A stretch of DNA of 46,944 nt from positions 1 to 46,944 of the forward strand of contig JBDTDV010000076.1 in assembly GCA_039922875.1 (NCBI GenBank), written 5' to 3'. Source of the stretch: JBDTDV01 sp039922875. GTDB taxonomy: Bacteria > Actinomycetota > Actinomycetes > Actinomycetales > Microbacteriaceae. A program made the position numbers and the translations under genes. Below, piece by piece: positions 33,830-41,618 of this stretch. Numbering within the stretch: the first letter of the stretch is position 1; each line of letters begins with the position of its first letter. The notes under the pieces are model-generated. The model saw nothing but the letters and a program-made list of their open reading frames with translations, had not been told where the DNA came from and made no database searches.

Positions 33830-35149
33830 ATGCCAATGCGCAGGACAATAGCCGAGTATCGGGCGGCAGTTCGCTCGCTGGTGCTGACCATCGGAGCCAG
33901 GCTCGAGACCGAGCCAATGCCGGTTTCCGATACCACGATGGCATCCGCCGGCGGCGGCTACCTCGGCCGTGTGCTGGCCGAGGATGTTTTCTCGAATCTC
34001 GACCTTCCGCCGTTCCAGAATTCGCAAATGGACGGCTACGCGATCAGGTCCGCCGATGTCCGAACCGCCTCGCAGGCGAACCCGGTGGCGCTGCCGGTGG
34101 CCGCGCCGATCGCGGCGGGGGACCCTCCGGTCGCCCTGCGCGAAGGGGAGGCCGCTCCGATCATGACCGGCGCGCCGATACCGGCCGGCGCCGATGCGGT
34201 GATCCCCATCGAGGCGGCATTCCCGCCACATTTCATGTCGAGTGGAACGGATCCCGGCAGCGCGGCCGCTCTGGTCCGGTTCCAGGCGCCGACCGAGGCA
34301 GGATCCTATCTGCGTGCTCGGGGCAGCGACCTGCGAGCCGGATCGCTCGTGCTTGCGGCCGGGACCCGGATGGGGCCGGCACAGTGGGGGGTCCTGGCGG
34401 CCTGCGGCCTCACCTCAGCGCCGGTTCGGCGCCGGATTCGGGTGCTGGTGCTTTCCAGCGGGCATGAGCTGCGCCGCAGCGGCGAGGAGCTCGAAGAGGG
34501 TCAGATTTACGATGCCAACGGCATTATGTTGGTGTTGGCGCTGCAGGATTGCGCAGCGGAAACCACGGTCGAGATGGTGCCGGACGATCAGTCGGTGGTG
34601 CTGGCAGCCCTGTCCCGCAGCGCGGCAGCGGCCGACCTGATCGTGACAACCGGCGGGGTCAGTGCCGGCTCATTCGAGGTGGTCCGCGATGTCTTCGAGA
34701 GCCGGGGCGTGATGTTCCAGTCGATTGCAATGCAGCCGGGTGGGCCGCAGGGACTGGGCGAGGCGGACCTCCGCGGGATCCTCCCGCCGGCTGGGCGGCC
34801 GGCATCCGGCACCACGATTCCGGTGATCTGCTTCCCAGGCAATCCCGTCAGCACGATGGTCTCATTCGAGATGTTCCTGCGGCCGGTGCTTCGCGAACTG
34901 ACCGGTTCCATGCCCACCCGACGCCGCGTTGAGCACCGCCAACTAGCCGATGCCGTCGACTCGCCCCCTGCCAAGCATCAGGTCCGTCGTGGCCGGGTGA
35001 ACCCCGACGGGCAAGTAGAACTCGTCGGCGGCCCGAGTTCGCACCTGCTGCACTCCTATGCTTCGGCTAGCGCCCTGGTGCATCTTCCGGTGGGCGTCGC
35101 GCATGCCGAGGCGGGAGCCACGGTAGAAATTTGGAGACTTGATGAATGA
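33830..35149 (+). CDS. moeA: Molybdopterin molybdotransferase
   Basis: The MoeA enzyme (439 residues from this ATG, 441 from the ATG at 33824) inserts molybdate into adenylylated molybdopterin. It shows LPPFQNSQMDGYAIRSAD, a PIMTGAPIPAGADAVIPIE loop, LVLSSGHELRRSGEE, VTTGGVSAGSFEVVRD and CFPGNPVSTMVSFEMF. The later start is chosen on promoter geometry; ATG codons are close together (MTMPMRR). It is first of four cofactor genes with tight overlaps: moeA-moaC, moaC-mog and mog-moaE. Confidence 0.93.
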   Translation: MPMRRTIAEYRAAVRSLVLTIGARLETEPMPVSDTTMASAGGGYLGRVLAEDVFSNLDLPPFQNSQMDGYAIRSADVRTASQANPVALPVAAPIAAGDPPVALREGEAAPIMTGAPIPAGADAVIPIEAAFPPHFMSSGTDPGSAAALVRFQAPTEAGSYLRARGSDLRAGSLVLAAGTRMGPAQWGVLAACGLTSAPVRRRIRVLVLSSGHELRRSGEELEEGQIYDANGIMLVLALQDCAAETTVEMVPDDQSVVLAALSRSAAAADLIVTTGGVSAGSFEVVRDVFESRGVMFQSIAMQPGGPQGLGEADLRGILPPAGRPASGTTIPVICFPGNPVSTMVSFEMFLRPVLRELTGSMPTRRRVEHRQLADAVDSPPAKHQVRRGRVNPDGQVELVGGPSSHLLHSYASASALVHLPVGVAHAEAGATVEIWRLDE

Positions 35150-35630
35150 CCTGACTCAGCAAAATGGCCTTACCCACCTGCGTGAAGACGGATCAGCGCA
35201 CATGGTGGATGTCACCGCGAAGGCACCGACGAAGCGAATCGCCACCGCACAGGCGGTGCTGATCACGCGCTCCGATGTGGTTGATTCGGTGATCGCGGGC
35301 ACACTGCCAAAGGGTGAGGCGATCGGCACCGCCCGGATTGCCGGCATCATGGCGGCGAAGCAGACCTCGTCGTTGATTCCGCTGTGTCATCCGCTGCCGC
35401 TAACCCGTCTGACCGTTGACATCGCAGCCGACGGCGACCGCATGCTGGTCACCGCGACCGCGACCACTGTTGCGGTCACCGGCGTGGAGATGGAGGCGCT
35501 GACCGCCGCGTCCGTCTCGGCGTTGACGCTTTACGACATGATCAAGGCGGTCGACAAACTCGCCGTGATCACCGACATCAAGGTCCTGAAGAAGAGCGGC
35601 GGCAAGAGCGGCGACTGGGAGCGGCCATGA
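35142..35630 (+). CDS. moaC: Cyclic pyranopterin monophosphate synthase
   Basis: The 162-residue MoaC rearranges the MoaA product to cPMP. It shows MVDVTAKAPTKRIATA, the LIPLCHPLPLTRL substrate-binding motif, and VEMEALTAASVSALTLYDMIK. The ATG at 35142 overlaps the end of moeA and has GGAG five bases upstream. Its stop overlaps mog by ATGA. Length matches the family. Confidence 0.95.
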   Translation: MNDLTQQNGLTHLREDGSAHMVDVTAKAPTKRIATAQAVLITRSDVVDSVIAGTLPKGEAIGTARIAGIMAAKQTSSLIPLCHPLPLTRLTVDIAADGDRMLVTATATTVAVTGVEMEALTAASVSALTLYDMIKAVDKLAVITDIKVLKKSGGKSGDWERP

Positions 35631-36127
35631 CCGGCACCGCCGACCATGGCGGCCGGTGCGCCGTGGTGATCGTCGCGTCGACCCGAGCCGCCGCCGGCAC
35701 CTATCAGGACACCACGGGCCCGGTGATCCAGGACTGGCTGCGCACACGCGGCTGGCGGACGGTCCCGACCCGGATCGTGCCAGACGGACCGGAGGTCGCT
35801 GCCGCGCTACAGCAGGCGGTCAGCGAGCAGGCGGCCTTGGTGATCACCACCGGCGGCACCGGGCTATCGCCAAGCGACGTGACCGCAGAGGCCACCGCCA
35901 CGATCCTGGATAAGGAACTACCCGGCTTTATGGAGGAGGTGCGTCGTCGCGGCACCGCGCACACCATGCACGCGTTGTTGAGCCGAGGCCTGGCCGGGGT
36001 CGCCGGTCAGAGCTTCGTCGTGAACCTTCCCGGGTCACATGGTGCGGTGGCCGACGGACTCGATGTGCTCGGCGGAATTCTCGAGCACGTACTCGACCAG
36101 ATCGCGGGAGGCTCACATGACGCATGA
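35627..36127 (+). CDS. mog: Molybdopterin adenylyltransferase (MoaB/Mog family)
   Basis: The 166-residue MogA/MoaB-fold protein adenylates molybdopterin before MoeA inserts Mo. It has VVIVASTRAAAGTYQDTTGP, VITTGGTGLSPSDVTAEAT and FVVNLPGSHGAVADGLDVL. It overlaps both neighbours (ATGA with moaC, 11 bases with moaE). MoaB and Mog names are used interchangeably in actinobacteria. Confidence 0.92.
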   Translation: MTGTADHGGRCAVVIVASTRAAAGTYQDTTGPVIQDWLRTRGWRTVPTRIVPDGPEVAAALQQAVSEQAALVITTGGTGLSPSDVTAEATATILDKELPGFMEEVRRRGTAHTMHALLSRGLAGVAGQSFVVNLPGSHGAVADGLDVLGGILEHVLDQIAGGSHDA

Positions 36128-36548
36128 CCACGTGGTCTTCGCCAGGATCAGCGACGAGCCGGTGGGTTCCGGCGATTGCGCCAAAGCGGTCGAATCGGAT
36201 GCCGCCGGTGCCGTGGTCGACTTCGCCGGGGTGGTGCGCAACCACGACGAGGGGCGCGACGTTCGCGCACTGCGTTACTCAGCGCATCCCAGCGCACAGG
36301 CGGAAATCGAGCGTCTCGCCGCGGAGGTCGCTGCGCAGTTTCCACAGGTGACGATAGCGGTGGTGCATCGCACCGGCGATCTGGCCATCGGCGACATCGC
36401 GCTTGGCTGTGCCGTGGCGTCAGCCCACCGCGGGGAGGCGTTCGCCGCCTGCTCGCTGCTGGTGGACACGCTGAAGAAGAACCTGCCGATCTGGAAGCGC
36501 CAGGTGTTCGCCGACGGCACCGATGAATGGGTGGCCGCACTAGGCTGA
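36117..36548 (+). CDS. moaE: Molybdopterin synthase large subunit
   Basis: The 143-residue MoaE forms molybdopterin synthase with the MoaD-like carrier and adds two sulfurs to cPMP. It has VVDFAGVVRNHDEGRDV, VVHRTGDLAIGDIALGCAV, RGEAFAACSLLVDTLKKNLP, and the catalytic-lysine end IWKRQVFADGTDEWV. The ATG at 36117 is chosen: the protein begins MTHDHVVFARISDEP and this start overlaps mog by 11 bases. It is the last gene of the moeA operon; the ABC-F gene starts six bases later. Confidence 0.93.
   Translation: MTHDHVVFARISDEPVGSGDCAKAVESDAAGAVVDFAGVVRNHDEGRDVRALRYSAHPSAQAEIERLAAEVAAQFPQVTIAVVHRTGDLAIGDIALGCAVASAHRGEAFAACSLLVDTLKKNLPIWKRQVFADGTDEWVAALG
36541..36546 (+). promoter_or_regulatory. 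Possible -10 (TAGGCT) for the ABC-F gene
   Basis: TAGGCT lies inside the last codons of moaE, eight bases before the ATG at 36555. The gap is slightly longer than at the other leaderless candidates, and no ribosome site is seen. Confidence 0.3.
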
Positions 36549-36554
36549 AGCCAC

Positions 36555-38402
36555 ATGGCTCATCTTCTCGGCGCGGAAGCGCTTCATCTGGAATACCCGA
36601 CCAAAGTAGTCTTCGACAGCGTCACGATCGGCCTCGGCGAAGGCGAACGGGTCGGCGTGGTTGGCCGCAACGGCGACGGTAAGTCGACGCTGCTCGCACT
36701 GCTGGCCGGGCGCATCGAGCCGGACTCCGGACGGGTCACCCGCCGACGAGGGATCACGGTCGGCGTTCTCGATCAAGCGGACGAGCTCGACCCGACCCTG
36801 ACCGTCGGCACCGCGATCGTCGGAGACCTGCCGGAACACATCTGGGCCGGGGATGCCAAAGTTCGCGATGTGCTCGCCGGGCTGGTCGCCGACATCGCGT
36901 GGACCGCGTTGATCGGGGACCTCTCCGGCGGCCAGCGCCGCAGAGTTGCTTTGGCGGCGCTGCTGATCGGCGACCACGACGTGCTCTTCCTCGATGAGCC
37001 GACCAACCATCTGGATGTTGAGGGAATCGCCTGGCTGGCCGGGCACTTGCGCACCCGTTGGCCGGAAAACGCCGGAGGTTTGATCGTGGTCACCCACGAC
37101 CGGTGGTTCCTCGACGAGGTGTGCACGGCGACCTGGGAAGTACACGATCGGATAGTCGAGCCGTTCGAGGGCGGGTATGCGGCGTACATTCTGCAGCGCG
37201 TCGAGCGTGACCGGATGGCCGCGGCATCCGAGGCCAGACGACAGAATCTGATGCGCAAGGAGCTCGCGTGGTTGCGCAGGGGTGCCCCCGCGCGCAGCAC
37301 GAAGCCGAAGTTCCGCATGGATGCCGCATACGAACTGATCGAGAACGAGCCACCACCGCGCGACACAGTCGCCCTCTCTTCGATGGCCATGCAGCGCCTG
37401 GGCAAAGATGTCGTCGATCTGCTGGGCGTCACCGTCGAGTTCCCGTCAACCACTGGGCGTGCCGAAGCGCACACGGTGCTGCGCGATGTCACCTGGCGGA
37501 TTGCGCCGGGGGAGCGAACCGGCATCCTCGGAGTCAACGGTGCCGGCAAGTCCACCCTGCTCAAGTTGGTCGCCGGTACCCTGCGACCAACCGGTGGCAA
37601 GGTCAAGCGCGGCAAGACCGTCAAGGTCGCCGTGCTCACCCAGGAATTGATCGAGTTGCAGGACATTCAGAACGACCGGGTGCGGGAGGTTATCGGCCGG
37701 CTACGGACCAGCTACACCGTCGGTGGCAGCTCTGCGGGTTCGGCCACCGAGCTGACCCCGGGCCAGTTGCTGGAGAGGCTCGGCTTCAGCAGCGCGCAGC
37801 TCTCCACGCCGGTCAAGGACCTCTCCGGAGGTCAGAAACGGCGGCTGCAACTGCTGCTGATCGTGCTGGACGAGCCGAACGTGCTGATTCTGGACGAACC
37901 GACCAACGATCTGGACACCGACATGCTGGCCGCGATGGAGGACCTGCTGGATTCCTTCCCCGGCACCCTCCTGGTGGTCTCCCATGACCGGTATCTGATC
38001 GAGCGGGTCACCGACAATCAGTACGCGATCATGGACGGCCGGTTGCGTCATCTCCCCGGCGGCGTGGAGCAATACCTGCGGTTGCGGGCAGTGGCGGTTG
38101 CCGACGCGCCCAGCCCGACCACGGCAGCGACCACCTCGTCCGCAACGGCCCCGTCCGCAGCAGGCGGCGGTCAATTGAAGTCGGCGAAGTTGAGATCCGT
38201 ACAAAAGGAAATCGCCGCGATCGAACGAAAGTTACGCAAGCGCGCCACCGCGATCGCCCAAGCGCATCAGCGGATCGCCGATCACGATCAGAGCGATTAC
38301 CTCGGCCTAGGCACGTTGACGCTCGAGCTTCAGGAACTGGAGACATCCGTCGCCGAGCTGGAGAACCGCTGGCTCGAACTCTCCGAGGCCGTCGAGGTCT
38401 GA
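36555..38402 (+). CDS. ABC-F family ATPase
   Basis: The 615-residue protein carries two ABC ATPase domains and no membrane segment. Domain 1 has GRNGDGKSTLLALLAG, LSGGQRRRVALAALL and LFLDEPTNHLD. Domain 2 has GVNGAGKSTLLKLVAG, LSGGQKRRLQLLLI and LILDEPTNDLD. A charged linker separates them, and a C-terminal coiled coil follows residue 540, as in Uup-type ABC-F proteins that act on the ribosome. In related genomes this gene follows ispE; here the molybdenum block separates them. Its last 73 bases overlap the convergent TagF-like gene. Confidence 0.94.
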   Translation: MAHLLGAEALHLEYPTKVVFDSVTIGLGEGERVGVVGRNGDGKSTLLALLAGRIEPDSGRVTRRRGITVGVLDQADELDPTLTVGTAIVGDLPEHIWAGDAKVRDVLAGLVADIAWTALIGDLSGGQRRRVALAALLIGDHDVLFLDEPTNHLDVEGIAWLAGHLRTRWPENAGGLIVVTHDRWFLDEVCTATWEVHDRIVEPFEGGYAAYILQRVERDRMAAASEARRQNLMRKELAWLRRGAPARSTKPKFRMDAAYELIENEPPPRDTVALSSMAMQRLGKDVVDLLGVTVEFPSTTGRAEAHTVLRDVTWRIAPGERTGILGVNGAGKSTLLKLVAGTLRPTGGKVKRGKTVKVAVLTQELIELQDIQNDRVREVIGRLRTSYTVGGSSAGSATELTPGQLLERLGFSSAQLSTPVKDLSGGQKRRLQLLLIVLDEPNVLILDEPTNDLDTDMLAAMEDLLDSFPGTLLVVSHDRYLIERVTDNQYAIMDGRLRHLPGGVEQYLRLRAVAVADAPSPTTAATTSSATAPSAAGGGQLKSAKLRSVQKEIAAIERKLRKRATAIAQAHQRIADHDQSDYLGLGTLTLELQELETSVAELENRWLELSEAVEV

Positions 38403-40903
38403 ACCCGGTTTGGCAACGAGGTTGCGCCGATCGCACGGTAGAACTGCCGCACGGCCTTCTTGTTGTACTTGAGGTAATCCAGTGCGCTGCCTGGCACCTC
38501 GCCTGCCAGGAATGCGGCCATCCCCTCAGCCAGACCGCCGACGGTCTGCGGCACGACCAGGCCAGACCCCTTGGAGAGCGCGTTGCCGGCCGAGCCGAAT
38601 TCCACTGTCACCACGGGCAGTCCGAGGACCAGCGCCTCAAGAATCACCATAGGCTGGCCCTCATAGTCGCTGGAGAGCACGAAGCAGTCGGCGTGTTTCA
38701 TGATCACGAAGGGGTTGCGCTGCATTCCGGTTAGAAGTACCGCGTCGGTCAGGCCAAGCCTGAGCAGCAACTCGTCCAGTTGCGCCCGCAGTGGGCCGTC
38801 GCCGACGATGACCAGCCTGGTCTGAGGGTCCGCAGCGTGTACCAGGGCGAACGCCCGGATCATCCGCTCGTGGTTCTTCTCCGGCGAAAGTCGGCCGACT
38901 GTGACGAAGGTGGTGCGCGGCGACTCGGTCAGGAGCAGCTGAACCCAGCGCGGACTCTGGGCGGTCTCCTCGTCGAACGTGGTTTCGGTCAGGTCAGCCT
39001 CGGCGCCGCGGAGAATCCGTTCCGCCTCGACGGTGTTCAAAGCGGAGACGAACTTCTCGGGGTCGGCGTAGCCGCTCAGATTCCGCCGATTGATCTCAGA
39101 CAGCGTCGGCGAGACCGACACCAAACGGTCGTACTGCCGGTACAGGCTGAAGATAGCGGTCAGCGAGCGCAGCATCCGCTGCTTACCTGCTACTTTGCGG
39201 TGCGCATCGGCCGCGAGATCGTTGTGCAGCCAGATGGACCGGATCGCCGGCGGCGAGTGCAGCAGCAGCGCCGCCCAGAATGGTCCGTACCCACTGAAAT
39301 CGACGACGAACTCGAACTCGCTCGCGCCGAAGCACCGCGACCATTCGTCGTTCCAGAGCGTGTTCTGGATGGGATCCAGTGCGTGCTGGTCCATCCTGCC
39401 GCGCCGGAACGCCAGTCGTCGTCTCACCTGATCGAGCTTGATCCCGTTCATCCCACCAACGCGGGGGAATTGGCGGACCTGCGGGTTGATCAGCAGCTGT
39501 TTGGCCACGGCGGCGCGGTACCTGCTCTGTGCGAAGAAGGCCGACACATCGTATTTGGTGTGGTCGATGCTGTTCATCAGGTTCAGCACCGAGGTGGTGA
39601 TGCCGTTGGGCCGCATCCCGCCGAGATACAGCAGGATCGAACGGCGACCGTCGGAGAAATCGGTCCGGATCCGGTACCCGTCTGTCTTGCCGCGGAAGAC
39701 GATGTCGACGACCCGTTCGGTCACCGAGCCGTCCTCGAAACCGCAGTAGCTGGAGCGCGCGGCCCGGTAGCGTTCTGCTGATTCCGGTGGCAGTTCGCCG
39801 GTTTCGATGCAGGCTTCGAGGTGTCCGGCGATTTCATCGATGGTGCGGCAGACTGGTCCGGGCCACTGATCCGGTTCCAGGTACAGGCCGCGGGAGCCCG
39901 TGTAGTCCTCTAGATCGGGAGTGAAGAACAGCACCGGGCGGCCGGTGGCGAGGAAGTCGAAGAAGATACTCGAGTAGTCGGTCACCAGATAGTCGGTCAA
40001 TCCGAGCGTCACGTTGGTGGGAATCTCGTTGGGCACCAGAACCCGTTGCAGCTCGGGCCGGCCGATGGCCAGGGTGTGCACGATCTGGTGGGTTTTCAGC
40101 AGCACCACGTATTTGCTCGAGTCCACGCGCGACTGGAGCTCGGTCACCGCAGTCAAAAGCTGATCGATGTCGTCTTCCGGCCGGCGGAACGAGGCGCCTT
40201 TCCAGGTCGGAGCATAGAGGATCACGCTCCGGTCACCCAACGCAATGCCGGCATCCGTCAGCCGAGCCCGGCCCGCCTGAACCTCGGCGGAACTCAGCCG
40301 CTGCCGGTCGACCCGGGGATAGCCTTCCTCGATAATCGACCCTCGGTAGATACCCTTCAGCTTGTATGCCGTTTCGTACATTTGATCGGCCATGAACGGG
40401 TTCTGCGCCAGCAGAAAGTCCGCTGTCACGAAATTGCGCAGGGTGTTGGCCGCCGCCAGGGCGCCGGCTTCGACGTCGTACCCCATGCGTTTCAGCGGGG
40501 TGCCGTGCCAGGTGTTCAGATAGGTCTGGCCGGGACGTTTGCTGAAGTCGGGCGGGAAGGTGGCGTTGTTGACCAGAAACTCGGATGTAGCCAACACCCG
40601 GTAATAGGCGGCCGACCCGTACTTGACGAAACGCACATTGGGCATCGCCGCGAACTCCGCAATGGTCGACCGATACTGGCCGAAGTCGGACAGCGCCCAG
40701 ATATGAACCAGCCGGGACATATCGTCCGCTGCCAGGAGCGCACGGAAGATAGCCTCGGGATTGCACAGCATCCCATTACCGGAGAACGACTCATAGAACA
40801 CCGTCCCCTTCACGATCGGCAGACGCCTGGCCCTGGCGTGGATCTCGTAGCGGGCAGCACGTTTGGCCCGTGCGGGAAGGCGTTTCAGGCGTGACAGGTT
40901 CAT
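38330..40903 (-). CDS. CDP-glycerol glycerophosphotransferase fused to a GT4 glycosyltransferase
   Basis: An 857-residue bifunctional protein. The N-terminal half (about 40-400) is a TagF/TagB-type CDP-glycerol:polyglycerophosphate transferase with FYESFSGNGMLCNPEAIF, YLNTWHGTPLKRMGYDVE and LVTDYSSIFFDFLATGRPVL. The C-terminal half (about 430-835) is a GT4 glycosyltransferase with VTVGRLSPEKNHERMIRAF and SDYEGQPMVILEALVLGLPV. It likely adds polyol-phosphate and sugar to a cell-wall glycopolymer (inference). The serine-rich tail lies antisense to the end of the ABC-F gene. Apparent promoter TACAAT nine bases upstream. Confidence 0.9.
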   Translation of the reverse strand: MNLSRLKRLPARAKRAARYEIHARARRLPIVKGTVFYESFSGNGMLCNPEAIFRALLAADDMSRLVHIWALSDFGQYRSTIAEFAAMPNVRFVKYGSAAYYRVLATSEFLVNNATFPPDFSKRPGQTYLNTWHGTPLKRMGYDVEAGALAAANTLRNFVTADFLLAQNPFMADQMYETAYKLKGIYRGSIIEEGYPRVDRQRLSSAEVQAGRARLTDAGIALGDRSVILYAPTWKGASFRRPEDDIDQLLTAVTELQSRVDSSKYVVLLKTHQIVHTLAIGRPELQRVLVPNEIPTNVTLGLTDYLVTDYSSIFFDFLATGRPVLFFTPDLEDYTGSRGLYLEPDQWPGPVCRTIDEIAGHLEACIETGELPPESAERYRAARSSYCGFEDGSVTERVVDIVFRGKTDGYRIRTDFSDGRRSILLYLGGMRPNGITTSVLNLMNSIDHTKYDVSAFFAQSRYRAAVAKQLLINPQVRQFPRVGGMNGIKLDQVRRRLAFRRGRMDQHALDPIQNTLWNDEWSRCFGASEFEFVVDFSGYGPFWAALLLHSPPAIRSIWLHNDLAADAHRKVAGKQRMLRSLTAIFSLYRQYDRLVSVSPTLSEINRRNLSGYADPEKFVSALNTVEAERILRGAEADLTETTFDEETAQSPRWVQLLLTESPRTTFVTVGRLSPEKNHERMIRAFALVHAADPQTRLVIVGDGPLRAQLDELLLRLGLTDAVLLTGMQRNPFVIMKHADCFVLSSDYEGQPMVILEALVLGLPVVTVEFGSAGNALSKGSGLVVPQTVGGLAEGMAAFLAGEVPGSALDYLKYNKKAVRQFYRAIGATSLPNRVQTSTASESSSQRFSSSATDVSSS

Positions 40904-40912
40904 GACCGGTCA

Positions 40913-40940
40913 ATTGTATTGGGCGAGCCTGGGCGGTCAG
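40913..40940 (-). promoter_or_regulatory. Predicted promoter of the TagF-like gene
   Basis: Minus-strand CTGACC (40935-40940), 16 bases, TACAAT (40913-40918), then nine bases to the ATG at 40903. It overlaps the last codon of the upstream MarR gene, so the gene can be read separately from it. Confidence 0.5.
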
Positions 40941-41437
40941 TCGAAGTCAAGGCTGAGCTTGCGCAGCAGCGCTGCGAGCCGCTGCTGATCGTGCGGGGTG
41001 AGGGTAGCCAGCAGATCGTCTTCGGCGTTGATCAGCCGGGTGATTGCGGCATCAACCCTGATCAGGCCGGCCTGGGTCATTTCCACCCGGATGCCACGAC
41101 CGTCATGCGGATCCGTACGGCGGGCGACCAGACTGCGCTCGACCAGGCGGTCAATCCGGTTGGTCATGGTTCCACTGGAGACCAGGGTCTGTTGCAGGAG
41201 CGCCTTGGGGCTCAATTGGTATGGCGGGCCGGCTCGACGCAGCGCCGACAGTACGTCGAATTCCCAAGACTCGAGCTCCGAGCGGGTAAATGCCGTTCGT
41301 CTGGCCCGATCCAGGTGCTTTGCGAGCCGACCAACGCGGGAGAGCACCTGCAGCGGCGAGAAGTCCAGGTCGGGGCGCTCGCGCCGCCAGGAATCGACAA
41401 TGCGGTCGACCTCGTCGTGCCCGGTGGGTTGCGCCAT
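40937..41437 (-). CDS. MarR-family transcriptional regulator
   Basis: A 166-residue winged-helix repressor. LSPKALLQQTLVSSGTMTNRIDRLVERSLV is the recognition helix plus wing region, followed by RTDPHDGRGIRVEMTQAG, the usual MarR wing; the ends are helical for dimerisation. The ATG at 41437 is chosen: the longer frame to 41539 would start inside the tRNA. It lies upstream of the TagF-like gene on the same strand, 33 bases away, and divergent from tRNA-Gln. In related genomes a MarR gene also stands here. Ligand and targets are unknown. Confidence 0.88.
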   Translation of the reverse strand: MAQPTGHDEVDRIVDSWRRERPDLDFSPLQVLSRVGRLAKHLDRARRTAFTRSELESWEFDVLSALRRAGPPYQLSPKALLQQTLVSSGTMTNRIDRLVERSLVARRTDPHDGRGIRVEMTQAGLIRVDAAITRLINAEDDLLATLTPHDQQRLAALLRKLSLDFD

Positions 41438-41443
41438 CTTCCC

Positions 41444-41449
41444 ATTATC
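41444..41449 (-). promoter_or_regulatory. Putative -10 element (GATAAT) for leaderless marR
   Basis: Minus-strand GATAAT, six bases, ATG at 41437. The first base departs from TANNNT but the other five fit TATAAT. Confidence 0.4.
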
Positions 41450-41515
41450 GCGGCTGGCGGCGCGGTGGGGTCGCGCCGTCTGGCAGAATTGTCTACTGCG
41501 TGGTGCGCCGCGTGG

Positions 41516-41587
41516 TCCGCCTTGGTGTAATGGCAGCACGACAGCCTTTGGAGCTGTTAGGTCTAGGTTCGAGTCCTGGAGGCGGAG
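41516..41587 (+). tRNA. tRNA-Gln (UUG anticodon)
   Basis: A 72-base cloverleaf. The acceptor stem is TCCGCCT/AGGCGGA, the anticodon stem ACAGC/GCTGT and the loop CTTTGGA with anticodon TTG (bases 41548-41550 region). The T-arm is CTAGG-TTCGAGT-CCTGG and the discriminator base is G. The CCA end is not encoded. This tRNA sits directly upstream of glmU, as in related actinobacteria. Confidence 0.95.
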
Positions 41588-41618
41588 CGGACAAACTGAC
41601 TCAGGAGGGCATCCCTAT

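Noticed and set aside
33719..34231. N-terminal extension of the DUF488 protein
   Set aside because: It is antisense to moeA and its promoter. The DUF488 domain begins at MVKKSNVRVARIYDE.
40998..41618. N-terminal extension of glmU through the tRNA
   Set aside because: The frame runs through the tRNA-Gln gene and antisense to marR. The conserved GlmU N-terminus and an AGGAGGG site fix the start at 41619.
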